Translations under genes and position numbers: made by a program | Notes under the pieces: generated by a model | What the model saw: the letters and a program-made list of their open reading frames with translations, nothing else | Told to the model about the DNA's origin: nothing | Database searches by the model: none | In this document: positions 33,264 to 43,575 of the stretch, one piece after another | Numbering within the stretch: the first letter of the stretch is position 1 | Layout: every line of letters starts with the position of its first letter | NCBI GenBank assembly: GCA_022495995.1 | Contig: JAFEMH010003606.1 | Span: 1 to 64,000, forward strand | DNA length: 64,000 bases | Reading direction: 5' to 3' | DNA from: Adenophora triphylla var. japonica | Taxonomy: Eukaryota > Streptophyta > Magnoliopsida > Asterales > Campanulaceae

Positions 33264-34236
33264 CTAAACTTTAGGAGCTTGGTCCTTGGCTGCATCTGCA
33301 GTCTCCCCGGCAGCACCATCTGTGCCCGCTTCTGAAGTTGGAGTTGGGGAAGGAAGACGGGTCATCAGAATCTCTGTTATAGGGTCAGAGATGGGCTCGG
33401 CGAGAGGCAGGGCTGGAGGCGCCCGCGAAGGAAAGAGATCTCCTATGGCGGGCCCATTTGGAAGAACCTGAGCCAAGGCATCCCCCAATGATATAGGGTT
33501 ATCCCCGAACCGCAGTTCATCCAAATCAGCGATCAGGCTAAGAGCCGTCACTTCGCCACGGGAGGCGAGAGAGGCGCGGACGGCTCCAAACTTTTGACCT
33601 CGTCCTCGGACAAGGGAACTAGTGCGTGCCGGGCAAGCACTCATCATCCGTAGCAACAAGCGAGCCAATTACGGCCAACTCACCCGCACGGTGAACTTGC
33701 CGTGGCCGCAAAATTCCTTATTTGCGTCAGGACCCCGGCCTCATGCGAGCCGGGTTTTCGGCGAGCCGGTCCTTGAAAGCTTGGGAGTTCTTGTATTCCT
33801 CCACGGCTTCCTTGCGGACATCGTCGAGGCGGACTTCCCCTCTGCCTCCATCCTTTTGTAGGGAGCGGCTCATCGGGCGGCTCGTCCACCTTCTTCCCAG
33901 GCCTCCCGAGATCGGCCTTGGCGGCATCCGGCTGGCCATGAGCTCTTTATTCCTGGGCTCCCACTCGTTTTTGTGCCCGCGGAGCTCATCCCGCTGACCC
34001 CTTATCCTCTCAAGGTCCTTCTCGAGCTGGGTCATCCTCTCCTGGAAGCCCTTCAAATCATTCTCCTTCTGAGTGAAGGCCCTTTCCTTGTCCTCCAGCA
34101 GGGAGTTCAAGGTTCCAATTCTTGTTTGAGCCTCCTCCAGCTCCCGAAGTTTGGCCGCCAAGATGGAAGTTTTGTTCTCCACCTCAGCGGTCAGAGTGTC
34201 ACAGCTTTCACGCAGCCGCAACACCTTATTACTCAC
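33264..34236 (-). pseudogene. Antisense gene of the retrotransposon, 3' part (coiled coil and C-terminus)
   Basis: After the acceptor at 34237 the minus strand gives VSNKVLRLRESCDTLTAEVE and a heptad-rich coiled coil (ELEEAQTRIGTLNSLLEDKE, QERMTQLEKDLERIRGQRDE) to ~33960. Downstream the frame is shifted (near 33700-33900) and ends in a Pro/Ala-rich tail finishing TADAAKDQAPKV* at 33264. This is the last part of an antisense protein and looks damaged by one or two indels. Known relatives are the uncharacterised antisense ORFs of Tat elements; function unknown. Confidence 0.7.
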
Positions 34237-34316
34237 CTGCGGGCAGAAAGATCAAAAGTTATACAGTGAAAAAAAAAATGGTGAAGCCAAAAGATTAAGA
34301 TCAAGCGAGCATCTAC
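34237..34316 (-). other. 80-bp GT-AG intron in the antisense gene
   Basis: Donor GAG|GTAGAT at 34316 and acceptor CTGCCCGCAG|GTG ending at 34237, preceded by a T-rich tract. The intron sits in phase 0 and joins ...IGLALTE to VSNKVLRL. It contains no in-frame continuation that would explain it as coding. Confidence 0.65.
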
Positions 34317-34996
34317 CTCGGTCAGAGCGAGGCCTATATCCCCCACCAGGGCAGAGGCATTCTCCTCGACAACTATGCCTTTATAGAAGTCCGGAGAATA
34401 TAGGCGGTTCGCCAGCCCGATCCCAACGGATGCATTGGCAGAGTTCCGGGCATAAATATCCACCCCGGTAATGGGAGACACCTCGGACAGCTTCTTCCTG
34501 ACCGCCAGAGTCTCCTCGCGAGTGGTCAAGGGGGAAACTGGATAAACGGCCGAGCAGATAGTGCCCCCAGCGGGGGAGAAGAAGGCTGAAGCCACGGTAG
34601 GGCGATCGTAGTCCGAGGAGGAGCATCCCCGACCTTCTGCAGCTTCCTTTGTCCCTGTCCCTGCTCTCCATCCCTCTCATTTCTCTTCCGAGAATCCATT
34701 TGATGGCCGGAAGGAATGGTGCGGCCAGGGGGAGAGCGGGAGCCTCTAGAACTGGAGGGAGGAGGACCCCTGGGGGGTGGAGGCAGATTCCCCGTAGTAG
34801 GGATAGTTTTGGGAAGGCTAAGGGGATCCCCCGTCTTCCTGCTCACAACGGGCACCGTCTTATCCTTGGTGGGGACCCCACCCATCTCATTCTGCCTCTT
34901 CAGGGCAGCTTCCTTGTTGGCCTTCATGTTCTTGGCCTTCAGTTGGGCAGCACTTAGTGGAGGAGCCATCAGAAATTGTATTCTTCTGGATCTACT
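34317..34996 (-). pseudogene. Antisense gene of the retrotransposon, middle exon
   Basis: An acceptor CCCTCCAG|AGT (intron base 34997) opens a frame reading SRSRRIQFLMAPPLSAAQLK, a Lys/Pro-rich low-complexity stretch (PPPPRGPPPSSSRGSRSPPG), and after a frameshift near 34560 a compact domain with FYKGIVVEENASALVGDIG up to GLALTE. No family match beyond transposon-associated antisense proteins. Confidence 0.65.
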
Positions 34997-35509
34997 CTGG
35001 AGGGAAAGAGAAAAGGTTAGAATGCGGTCAAAAAATCAAAGATAAAGATAAATTGGCAACGGTTATATGAAAACGATTAGAGACCGATAAGTTCGGGAGG
35101 ATCGCACTCAGGCGCCCGGCATGCGGGTCTTACAATCCGCCTCAAGGTGGTAGTGCTCGTGCACCCTCCAATCGTGGTCGCGAGGCAACGACTCTATTGC
35201 TACTGCAGGGGCATGTGGGGCGTCCTCCTGCGAGGAGCCACCCCGAGTAGATCAATAAGGGCTCATCCACTACAATTGTGCCTACATCATAAACGGGCTC
35301 CTCCCGCTATCCAAGTAAAGGGCCGAGATGCCTCTACATGGCGGTGCGCATAGCATCGGCGAAGGACGGGTCGGATAAGCTGCTAGCGGACACCTTCATC
35401 GGGGCCGGACTCGAGGCTTGGAGAAGGGCCATCCAAACCTAGACTCAATGACCGGGATATCCTTACGGTTCCATTGGTCAAACTTGTTCGAAGGGAGAGA
35501 AGGTCTTGG

Positions 35510-36298
35510 TAGAGAAATTCCTAGCCTTGAGCCCGAGAATGCCGCGGAGAATTTGGTTCGATAGTAAGCGTAGAGCCGGCCGGGGTGGGTTCATAGCCCA
35601 AGAATCTGCATACAACTATAAAAGAAACAATGGCCACGATGGCATTGGGAGTCGGAGTTCATGGGGAGGCAGCGGTTGAACTCCAGGAAGTCATAGTAGA
35701 AAGGATCCAAGGGCAGCCTCAGGCCATTCTCAAATTGAGCACCATAGAAAACTAAGGCCCTATTATCCTCGCGGACATCAGCTACGGTCTCCTGCCTCAA
35801 CTTATCCTTCCCCTTTATCGGAACGTGTCCTAAGGTGCGGACACGGTAGGCGTTGCGGTCCACGTTATAAACCTCATAAATATCCTCCTCCCAGTTGAGG
35901 ATAGCCACTTCCTTGGCTTTTTTACTGCGGCCATGGCCAGGGTTCGCCTCAACAGCTGGCCGTTTGCCTTTATTGCGGGCAGGGGCCTCAGCTACCTCCT
36001 CCTCGGAATCAGGGTCAAAAAAGGCATCCACGATGTTCGTGGTCTCAGCGGCCTTCTTAGAGGTCCCCGCAGCCCTCCTAAGTTCGACCTCGCGGTCATC
36101 CTCCTCGGTCTCCGTGCTCGTCGAGCCAAAGAGACCAGTGGCATCACCGCGGGCAGAGGTCACTTCATCCTCATCCTCCCCGCCTACAGTAGTCTCAAAA
36201 TTTAGAGGCTCCGGCTCCTCACTACTACTTAGTTGATGGGTTCGGCACCGGGGGCCGCGGGCACCACGGTGGGAAGTACGATCCTCGGGGCGGGACAT
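35510..36298 (-). pseudogene. Antisense gene of the retrotransposon, 5' region B
   Basis: A 235-aa minus ORF (36298-35591) begins MSRPEDRTSHRG, has an acidic middle (TEEDDREVELRRA, DPDSEEEVAE) and ends NGLRLPLDPFYYDFLEF ... FFYSCMQILG. In the +1 frame the protein continues as YEPTPAGSTLTIEPN to ~35510, so one base is missing near 35595. The LPLDPF...LGYEPT pattern resembles, from memory, the plant 'putative gypsy type transposon' antisense proteins. Confidence 0.6.
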
Positions 36299-36307
36299 CC
36301 AAGTGGG

Positions 36308-36806
36308 TCATTCAGTTCTGCTGGTGTCGCGCAAAGCATTGGTTTGTTCAGGGTCCATTAGCTCACACTTCTCCCAATCAGTTATCTGTTCGGGGACACG
36401 GATCGCTCTCCTCACAAGTTCAACGGCGTTCAGAGCCTGATCTCTCTCGCGGGGAAACCTGCACAAAACCCCCATTACAAAATTTCTTAGCCTTCGGTGA
36501 TCCCCGGCACAGCGATACATTACGATTGTAGATGTACTTCTTCTTGGCCTCCCACAACCGGGGTGGGACAAAAGGCCCCCAATCATCTCTCTCACAGAAA
36601 AACAGGAAACACCTAAGGGATAGCCTTATCCACCCCAATCCTACCTTCCTAAAGATACCACCAGTCCGTTTACAGACGGCAAAGATATCAGGGGTGGATC
36701 CATCTCCTAGTTCTATGGGACGGCGGGGTCCAAATTCTCGAGTGGTCATTATGCAAAACCCAGAAAGGGAAAAGAAAAATAGAGGGAGATGAAGAAGAGA
36801 AAGCAC
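36308..36806 (-). pseudogene. Antisense gene of the retrotransposon, 5' region A
   Basis: The likely start is MTTREFGPRRPIEL (ATG at 36749). The frame runs through GWIRLSLRCFLFFCERDDWG and FVPPRLWEAKKKYIYNR, then continues after a frameshift near 36430 as NAVELVRRAIRVPEQITDWE to a stop at 36308. The FFF-x-W...P-x-W pattern fits the N-terminus of the same antisense protein group. It abuts region B with a 9-bp gap. Confidence 0.6.
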
Positions 36807-37346
36807 CCAATGTTACTTACGAAAAGAAAGCTTGAGGGAAGATTCGGAGAACGGTTGCACAAGAATTCGCAGCAAGAAGTTTCTCTCTCTAGAGCTCTTT
36901 GAATATTTGGAAACGGTAAAAGTGTTTGGGGTTTAAGGGTTTGGTATTTATAAGGCCTACCTATACGGGTTAACCCGTTAACCCGTATTAATTAGCCCAC
37001 AAATCCAACCTCGGACCCTGAACCGTCTCCAAACGTTTGAAAATTCGAAAATTAAATACCTTTTGCATTTATTACCCCCCTTGGATGGCTGACACGTACC
37101 CCTGACGTACCACTAACCCGTCTTTTCATCTGCGAGGGCCCACCTGTTAACGGGAGGCACGCCATGCAAGGGACCACGTGTCACTCACTGGTGCCTCCCG
37201 AACGTTCCCTTTGGCCCGTAGGGCCGAGCAACAAACAAGGAAAAACGCCAACACCGGTGCTCGCTCGAGGAGCGGTGGAGCGGACCGAGCTTCTAGTAGC
37301 TCCTCACTCGAGACCATAAATAATCACACTTGGAGCTAGGGGCCAT
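36807..37346 (-). promoter_or_regulatory. Putative upstream region of the antisense gene
   Basis: The minus-strand sequence upstream of the antisense start is ~540 bp of non-coding DNA running to the 3' LTR. The minus strand has a TATAAATACC at about 36954-36945, a plausible TATA box. The plus-strand purine tract GGAGCTAGGGGCC (37332-37344) precedes the LTR. Confidence 0.45.
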
Positions 37347-38181
37347 TGATGAGCCCGGATCTGCTTGGGACCGGGCCCGCGCTCGGTCTAGCCTGGAACC
37401 GGTGACGTGGCGGTTCCTAGACCGGCTGGAGGGAAGACCGCGGACAAATAGGCCCTTGTGGTCAAGACCGTGTCCCTCCTCGCATCATTCTCTTCGAGGA
37501 CCATTGGGACCACCTTTCCATTGGATCCGTGCCCGCATGAGTCATGCCCGCATCAACCGTGCTCGCGTCATATATCTTTGGCTGCGGGCACAGCGTTGAC
37601 CGCGGGCACATCTTGCTTCCGGTTAATGTCAAGCCTTGCGAGCAAGTTAGCTTGCGCTCGACGGGCCACTTGCCGGCTCCCCATCACGCATTCAATGCGG
37701 CTCGGTCCGCGCCTACTATTCCATTTAATGCAATAAGCGGCTACACGGCTCATGTCCCTTTCGGCCATGTCCCCAGACGGATCAATGTTCCCTCACGACA
37801 GGACCAATTAGCTGCGGACACGTGTAGCTGGTCAAATACCAAAGTGCCCCCTAGGGCTGATCTCATTGCTTACCTCAACAAGCACCATGGCATTGCCTAT
37901 AAATAGAAGGCCCTTACCCCCTTGGGCAAGGTAAGTTCCATATACAATTGAGTAAGCTCTTTTACTCTCTAAACCTAAACACACACACACTCCAAAGGTA
38001 TTCAAAGCCTTATTACTCAGTATTCTTACTCTCACACCCGAGGGCCTGAGTTGGAGTAACATCCAACTTTGACCTTAACGGTGCTTGTTTGTGTTGTGAT
38101 CTAGGTACACAAAACCACCAAATATATCCTAGCCAGATATCCTTGAACCGCTCCTGACCCCGAAAAGCTGTGGCGTCATCA
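37347..38181 (+). repeat. 3' LTR of Ty3/gypsy element (835 bp)
   Basis: Matches the 5' LTR closely. The AT-rich half is nearly identical; the differences cluster in C/G-rich words and include many single-base indels. Confidence 0.93.
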
Positions 38182-38305
38182 ATAACTTAGACAAAAAATT
38201 TGGTACCCCACACCAGCAAACATCTCAATCCAACACCATATTTGGGCATGTCTAAGAGTTGGGTCATAGAACAATAATCAAATTTAAGCAATTCTAAAAA
38301 CTAAC

Positions 38306-38587
38306 CAACAGAAGATGAGGCGATGGCGGAGCCACAACCCAACGTCTTAAAGAAAGCATCAGTAATTTTTCCATCGTCATCAACCTTAATCTGGAGCTTC
38401 ATGACATCGCCGCACGCCGGCGCACCAACAAGTCCCGTACCAACGTTGGGATCATTCTTGTCGAAAGCCCCGACGTTACGAGGATTGTTGTAATGGTCCA
38501 CCACCCGGCCTCTCGTGATAAAATCGCAGCAACAACCGAACCGCCACCGCATGAGATTGGGTCTCCGCTAACCCTAACCCTAGAAAT
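38306..38587 (-). pseudogene. ISU1 pseudogene, exon 1 main part (copy 1)
   Basis: Minus strand reads RVVDHYNNPRNVGAFDKNDP, NVGTGLVGAPACGDVMKLQ and GCGSAIASSSV up to a GTTAG donor (38305), as ISU1 exon 1. A 4-base insertion (CGGC, near 38506) shifts the frame in the mitochondrial leader, and Cys in DACFKTFGC is Phe with F to L (DAFFKTLGC). The 5' end is cut at codon 9 by the copia element. Confidence 0.93.
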
Positions 38588-38802
38588 TGATAGTTATACC
38601 AAGGATTCTACAGATCCTACAGATCTTACTGATGCAAAGTAGTAGTATTTGTTTAGGCTTCTTATTATTTAGTTTCCTTTTATTATTTAGTTTCCTTTGT
38701 CATCTAGGATTCTATTCTTGTAACACAAGCTAGAACTTGTGTATTTATATGCCTCTCAAGTATCAATAAGATTTTGAGTTTTCTCTTTTATCAAGTTCTA
38801 TA
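38588..38802 (+). repeat. 5' LTR of copia element (215 bp)
   Basis: Begins TGATAGTTATACC and ends AAGTTCTATA. It ends TA rather than the usual CA. Confidence 0.9.
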
Positions 38803-38816
38803 TGGTATCAGAGCAA
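38803..38816 (+). other. Primer-binding site, initiator tRNA-Met
   Basis: TGGTATCAGAGCAA directly after the LTR matches the standard copia primer site. Confidence 0.92.
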
Positions 38817-38874
38817 GATCCGAAAAGCTTTCTCCCTCTCTCCTCTTCACGGTAAAACAACCCAAAAACCCTAG

Positions 38875-41553
38875 ATGGCTGCCTCCGCCGACAGTCATCT
38901 TCCCAACCCTGCAGAACCAGACAAACCTCTCGTCGTGGTTAATCTCTCGCATATTCTTCAACTAACGCCTACCAATTACATACCATGGAAAATCCAAATC
39001 GAAGCTACTCTGTTAGGGTATGCCTTGTTTCATTATTTTGATGGCTCCGTGCCTACACCATCAAAAACCATCACCGAAATCACCCCTCCTTCCGCCATAT
39101 CCACAGCATCAGATGAAACACCACCACCTCCTCCGAAGCAGACCACCACAACCATTGATAATCCTGCATACATCACCTGGTTTAGACAAGATAAATTGCT
39201 TCTTGGGGCTCTAGCAGGCACCCTATCACCACCACTTGTAAATCTAATCTCCCAATGCAAGACTACCCATGAAGCATGGTCTACCCTAGCCAAAACATAC
39301 GCCAACCCTTCACGCAGTCATCTAAAGCAGATCAAGGATCGTCTCCGCCAAATAACGAAGGGCCCTCGCTCAATTACAGAATATATGCAGGAAATAAAAT
39401 CATGCTCAGATCAGTTAGCCTCCCTTGGCAAGCCTCTTGACCCCGACGATATTGTGGAACGAATCCTTGATCAACTCAACGACCCGGACTTTGAAAGTGT
39501 TGTTCAAGCTGTTCAAAGCCGAGAAAACACCATCTCCTTTGATGAACTGCATGAGAAGCTCCTCAATCGAGAGCTCACGCTCAAACACAGAGCTATCCCC
39601 TCTCCCACAACCTTTCCTGCCTCAGTTCATTATGCCCATAAACCTCAGCCCAACCGCACCAACAAAACCAACACCACTGCCCCTCCTTCCTCACCCGGCC
39701 AGAACACCTATAACAACCCCCCTCCCAGCAACTACACCAACTCCAACAACCCACCTCCCAGTAACTACAAAGGAAGGTGTCAGTGGTGTCGTCAATTTGG
39801 GCACTTTCTCAACCAATGTCCTCGGTTTCGCCAATCCTTTCCCAATGCATCCTTTCCTCCACAGCCACAATACAATCCAAATCCTAACCCTTCCCACAAC
39901 CGGTCCAATAACTCTCGGCCAAATCAAAACCCCACCAATCCCCGCACCTATGCAGCCACCACTAGTGATCAGTCTGCTCCCCCCAGTTGGTTATTCGACA
40001 GTGGTTCCACCCATCATGTTACTCATGATCTAAACAATCTCGCTCTTCACTCTCCATATGCAGGTACCGATGAACTGCTTATTGGGGATGGCTCGGGGCT
40101 GCCTATCTCTCACATTGGTTCCACCTCTTTCTCCACTCCTTTTCATTCTTTTCAACTTAATAATGTCTTATATGTGCCTAATATTTCTCGTAATATCATA
40201 TCTATTTCTCAACTGTGTCGTGATAATAATGCCACTATCACCTTCTCATCTGACTCTTTTCTTGTGAAGGAACGTCTCACGGACAAAATCCTCCTCCACG
40301 GCACATCTAGCTATGGCGTCTACGAATGGCTTCCTGATCCTTCTGCTGTTCGTCTCTCTCCCGCTGTCAACTCCGCGTCTGTCACCACCACTACCACATG
40401 GCATCATAGATTAGGGCATCCGTCTTCTTCGATTTTACGTCATATTAGCAACTCTTTTAATTTAAACATTCCTAGTAGTTCTCTTTTTCATTGCAATTCC
40501 TGTGATTGTAACAAGAGTCACAAGTTACCATTTTATGATAATACAATCACTTCTTCTGGTCCTCTTGATGTTTTGTACAGTGATGTGTGGACTTCCCCCG
40601 TGCATTCTTTTGATGGCTTCAAATATTATATCATCTTTGTGGATCATTTTTCCAAATACATGTGGCTCTATCCTCTGAAACATAAAAATGATGCCGTGTC
40701 TGTGTTCACTACTTTTAAAAATCTTGTAGAAAAATACTTTCACCGTCCCATCCTCACTATCTTTAGTGACAATGGTGGCGAGTATATTGGTCTCCGTCAC
40801 ACTCTTCAATCTCTTGGCATCAACCATCTCACCTCACCTCCTCACACTCCGGAACATAACGGATACTCTGAACGGAGACATCGCCATATCGTCGAAACAG
40901 GCTTGTCGCTTCTCACTCATGCCCACATGCCTCCAAAATTCTGGACCCTTGCCTTTGCCACGGCATCTTACCTAATCAATCGTATGCCCACACCCACTCT
41001 CAAACTTGCCTCCCCATACTCAACCCTTCTTGGTCATCATCCCAATTATCTCAAGCTCCGCAGTTTTGGCTGCCTTTGTTATCCTTGGCTTCGCCCCTAC
41101 ACAAATCACAAACTTGATCCCCGCTCCGCTCCTTGTGTCTTTGTGGGGTACTCTCCAACTCAGAGTGCCTATTACTGTTTGGAACCCAACACCTTCAAAA
41201 TTTTCGTCTCTCGCCATGTCAAATTCATTGAGACTCAATTCCCTTTCTCTACACTTGAGTCCATCCGTCCCTCCTCCCCCCCTCCTGATCAATGGTGTAC
41301 CTTTAGAATTCCCACTCTCCAGATCCCTCCCTCCCCAATTCCGCCCACTCCAGCTCCCATACCTTCTGTACCTACCACAAACAATCCATCACCCACACCA
41401 ATCCCTACCCCTACAGCCTCTCCTGAACCTTCCGCTGCACCTATTCCTTCTCCTCCCAAAGGTCCTCGAACCCGCCTTCAGAACAATATCACCAAACCCA
41501 TCCAAAAATTGAACCTTACAACCTCTCTTTCCTCTCCTGGTCGAACCCTGTAA
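38875..41553 (+). CDS. copia gag, protease and integrase polyprotein
   Basis: An 892-aa ORF. Gag (residues 20-240) has WKIQIEATL and [20 protein letters not shown]; a CCHC knuckle [14 protein letters not shown] lies near 302; the protease site [10 protein letters not shown] near 380; GAG-pre-integrase [10 protein letters not shown] near 508; the integrase core has [11 protein letters not shown] and [17 protein letters not shown] (catalytic Asp), [10 protein letters not shown] (Asp) and [20 protein letters not shown] (Glu), so the D,D,E triad is present. A Pro/Thr-rich linker ends it. The next coding region is in another frame: a one-base shift near 41540 (TGGTCGAACCC) separates them. Confidence 0.92.
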   Translation: MAASADSHLPNPAEPDKPLVVVNLSHILQLTPTNYIPWKIQIEATLLGYALFHYFDGSVPTPSKTITEITPPSAISTASDETPPPPPKQTTTTIDNPAYITWFRQDKLLLGALAGTLSPPLVNLISQCKTTHEAWSTLAKTYANPSRSHLKQIKDRLRQITKGPRSITEYMQEIKSCSDQLASLGKPLDPDDIVERILDQLNDPDFESVVQAVQSRENTISFDELHEKLLNRELTLKHRAIPSPTTFPASVHYAHKPQPNRTNKTNTTAPPSSPGQNTYNNPPPSNYTNSNNPPPSNYKGRCQWCRQFGHFLNQCPRFRQSFPNASFPPQPQYNPNPNPSHNRSNNSRPNQNPTNPRTYAATTSDQSAPPSWLFDSGSTHHVTHDLNNLALHSPYAGTDELLIGDGSGLPISHIGSTSFSTPFHSFQLNNVLYVPNISRNIISISQLCRDNNATITFSSDSFLVKERLTDKILLHGTSSYGVYEWLPDPSAVRLSPAVNSASVTTTTTWHHRLGHPSSSILRHISNSFNLNIPSSSLFHCNSCDCNKSHKLPFYDNTITSSGPLDVLYSDVWTSPVHSFDGFKYYIIFVDHFSKYMWLYPLKHKNDAVSVFTTFKNLVEKYFHRPILTIFSDNGGEYIGLRHTLQSLGINHLTSPPHTPEHNGYSERRHRHIVETGLSLLTHAHMPPKFWTLAFATASYLINRMPTPTLKLASPYSTLLGHHPNYLKLRSFGCLCYPWLRPYTNHKLDPRSAPCVFVGYSPTQSAYYCLEPNTFKIFVSRHVKFIETQFPFSTLESIRPSSPPPDQWCTFRIPTLQIPPSPIPPTPAPIPSVPTTNNPSPTPIPTPTASPEPSAAPIPSPPKGPRTRLQNNITKPIQKLNLTTSLSSPGRTL

Positions 41554-41594
41554 CATCTGCCCAAGCCCTTAAAATTCCAGCTTGGCGTGATGCC

Positions 41595-42857
41595 ATGCAA
41601 GCTGAGTATGATGCGCTTATTAAAAATCACACTTGGGATCTCGTACCATCATCTCCGTCTCAGAATTTGGTTGGTTGTAAATGGGTTTTTCGTACTAAGT
41701 TTCACTCTGATGGCTCCATTGACAAGCACAAAGCGCGACTGGTTGCTAAGGGATTTCATCAACGACCTGGATTGGATTATTCAGAAACATTTAGTCTGGT
41801 CGTTAAACCCGCAACTGTTCGTACCATTCTTTCCTTGGCTACTATTAAAGGGTGGTCACTCCGGCAGGTGGACATTAATAATGCTTTTCTGCAGGGCACT
41901 TTGAATGAAGATGTGTTTATGGCTCAACCACCAGGATTTGTCAATTCTGATAATCCTACTTATGTGTGTAAACTCCGCCAGGCTATCTACGGATTGAAAC
42001 AGGCCCCTCGGGCGTGGTACACAGAATTAAAGAATTATCTACTTTCCATGCATTTTTTGACTAGTGTGTCTGACACTTCACTATTTATTCTCCATACTCC
42101 TGCTCACTCGCTTTATGTTTTGGTTTATGTTGATGACATAATCATTACTGGTTCGGACAGCTCTCTTGTCGACAGGTTCATTGCCCAGCTTGCTTCTCGG
42201 TTTTCATTGAAAGACCTTGGCACACTGTCGTATTTTCTTGGAGTTGAAGTGATCCCTCATTCTCATGGCCTGTTTTTAAGCCAACACAAGTATGTTCAAG
42301 ATCTTCTTGCCAAGACTAACATGCTTGAAGCCAAACCCGTTCCTACACCCATGAATCCGCATCCTCCTCTCACACTTCATGGTGGCACGCCCATTGCCAA
42401 TCCATCTGAATATCGGGCGATTGTTGGGACACTTCAGTACCTTGCGTTGACAAGGTGTGATCTTACTTTTGCTGTTAATAGACTGTCTCAATTCATGCAC
42501 TGTCCTACTGATCTTCACTGGGCTGCACTCAAACGCGTTTTGCGTTACTTAGTGGGTACTAGCTCACATGGTTTGCTTATTCGGCATGATTCTCCTCTTA
42601 CGCTTCATGGTTTTACTGATGCGGACTGGGCGGGAGACAAGGATGATTATATTTCTACTACTGGTTATATTGTTTATCTTGGTCGTAATGCTCTTTCTTG
42701 GAGTTCGAAGAAGCAAAAGACTCTAGCTCGATCATCTACAGAGGCCGAATACGGCGATTCTTGTCGATCTTCGCTGAAGTTTTATGGCTTCAGAATTTGT
42801 TGCGTGAGCTGCATGTTGATATTTGTTATACTCCTACAATTTACTGTGATAATTTAG
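41595..42857 (+). CDS. copia reverse transcriptase and N-terminal RNase H
   Basis: A 420-aa ORF, with coding probably beginning upstream in the same frame ([20 protein letters not shown], ~41535). RT shows [49 protein letters not shown] and the catalytic [11 protein letters not shown] (~residue 178). RNase H starts with [12 protein letters not shown] and reaches [10 protein letters not shown], where a small deletion near 42753 shifts the frame. Confidence 0.92.
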   Translation: MQAEYDALIKNHTWDLVPSSPSQNLVGCKWVFRTKFHSDGSIDKHKARLVAKGFHQRPGLDYSETFSLVVKPATVRTILSLATIKGWSLRQVDINNAFLQGTLNEDVFMAQPPGFVNSDNPTYVCKLRQAIYGLKQAPRAWYTELKNYLLSMHFLTSVSDTSLFILHTPAHSLYVLVYVDDIIITGSDSSLVDRFIAQLASRFSLKDLGTLSYFLGVEVIPHSHGLFLSQHKYVQDLLAKTNMLEAKPVPTPMNPHPPLTLHGGTPIANPSEYRAIVGTLQYLALTRCDLTFAVNRLSQFMHCPTDLHWAALKRVLRYLVGTSSHGLLIRHDSPLTLHGFTDADWAGDKDDYISTTGYIVYLGRNALSWSSKKQKTLARSSTEAEYGDSCRSSLKFYGFRICCVSCMLIFVILLQFTVII

Positions 42858-43141
42858 GAGCAACTTATGTTGCCGCAAATCCAGTTTTTCATTCCAAAAT
42901 GAAGCACTTGGGCCTTGATTATCATTTTGTTCGTGAGCAAGTTCAAGCTAACTCTTTGCGTGTGTCACATATCTCGGGGGCGGACCAGCTTGCTGATGTC
43001 CTGACCAAGGCATTACCTAGGCCGAGATTCCTTGAGCTTCTTTCCAAGATTGGCCTCTCTTCACGGTCGTCCATCTTGAGGGGGCATGATAGTTATACCA
43101 AGGATTCTACAGATCCTACAGATCTTACTGATGCAAAGTAG
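42698..43141 (+). pseudogene. copia RNase H, C-terminal part after frameshift
   Basis: From about 42765 this frame reads [50 protein letters not shown] and DQLADVLTKALPRPRF, the end of the copia RNase H. The first ~23 codons are out-of-frame. The frame reads into the 3' LTR. Purine tract CTTGAGGGGGCA (43075-43086). Confidence 0.85.
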
Positions 43142-43301
43142 TAGTATTTGTTTAGGCTTCTTATTATTTAGTTTCCTTTTATTATTTAGTTTCCTTTGTC
43201 ATCTAGGATTCTATTCTTGTAACACAAGCTAGAACTTGTGTATTTATATGCCTCTCAAGTATCAATAAGAGTTTGAGTTTTCTCTTTTATCAAGTTCTAT
43301 A
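43087..43301 (+). repeat. 3' LTR of copia element (215 bp)
   Basis: Same as the 5' LTR except one base; followed by GAAAT. Confidence 0.92.
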
Positions 43302-43334
43302 GAAATCTCTTGGTTTGGTAGTGTGCCTCAACAT
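43302..43334 (-). pseudogene. ISU1 pseudogene, first codons (copy 1)
   Basis: Minus strand from ATG (43334-43332) reads MLRHTT, then five extra bases (relative to copy 2) put the rest out of frame before the copia insertion. Together with 38306-38587 it forms the broken exon 1. Confidence 0.85.
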
Positions 43335-43575
43335 ACTCATCAAATCCTTGGTCATCAAATCCTTGGTCGGACTGGATTATCTTTTAGATTAAACTCTTCC
43401 TTTTTTCTGTAAACCCACAAGGAATTTGAATTCCAAATCTTAATCATAAAAGGATTAATTGAAAATTCTTACCATAAATACAATGCCAACGCCACCATCA
43501 AACATTACTTGCTCCTTGTTTTCCATTACTGCTTCTTCCAAACATTACTTTTTCTTGTTTCTTATCACTATTTTC

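Larger units (their letters stand above)
25152..38186 (+). mobile_element. Ty3/gypsy LTR retrotransposon, Tat-like, with antisense gene
   Basis: A 13.0-kb element (25157-38181) between direct repeats of ATAAC (25152-25156, 38182-38186). Copy 2 of the duplication holds the empty site (GGATAACTTAGAC near 51703). LTRs of 832 and 835 bp, a tRNA-Glu-type primer site, gag-pol remains on the plus strand to about 32100, and a 3.5-kb region of minus-strand ORFs before the 3' LTR. Large size and an antisense ORF region next to the 3' LTR are known for Tat-lineage elements such as Grande and Retand; assignment to Tat is by this layout. Confidence 0.92.
38583..43306 (+). mobile_element. Ty1/copia LTR retrotransposon, nearly intact and young
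   Basis: A 4.7-kb element (38588-43301) between GAAAT direct repeats (38583-38587, 43302-43306), inserted in codon 9 of the ISU1 pseudogene; copy 2 holds the intact site. Two 215-bp LTRs differ at one position (T versus G near 38772/43271). Short LTRs and gag/pol similar in size to other plant copia elements. Two frameshifts separate gag-integrase, RT and RNase H. Confidence 0.94.
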
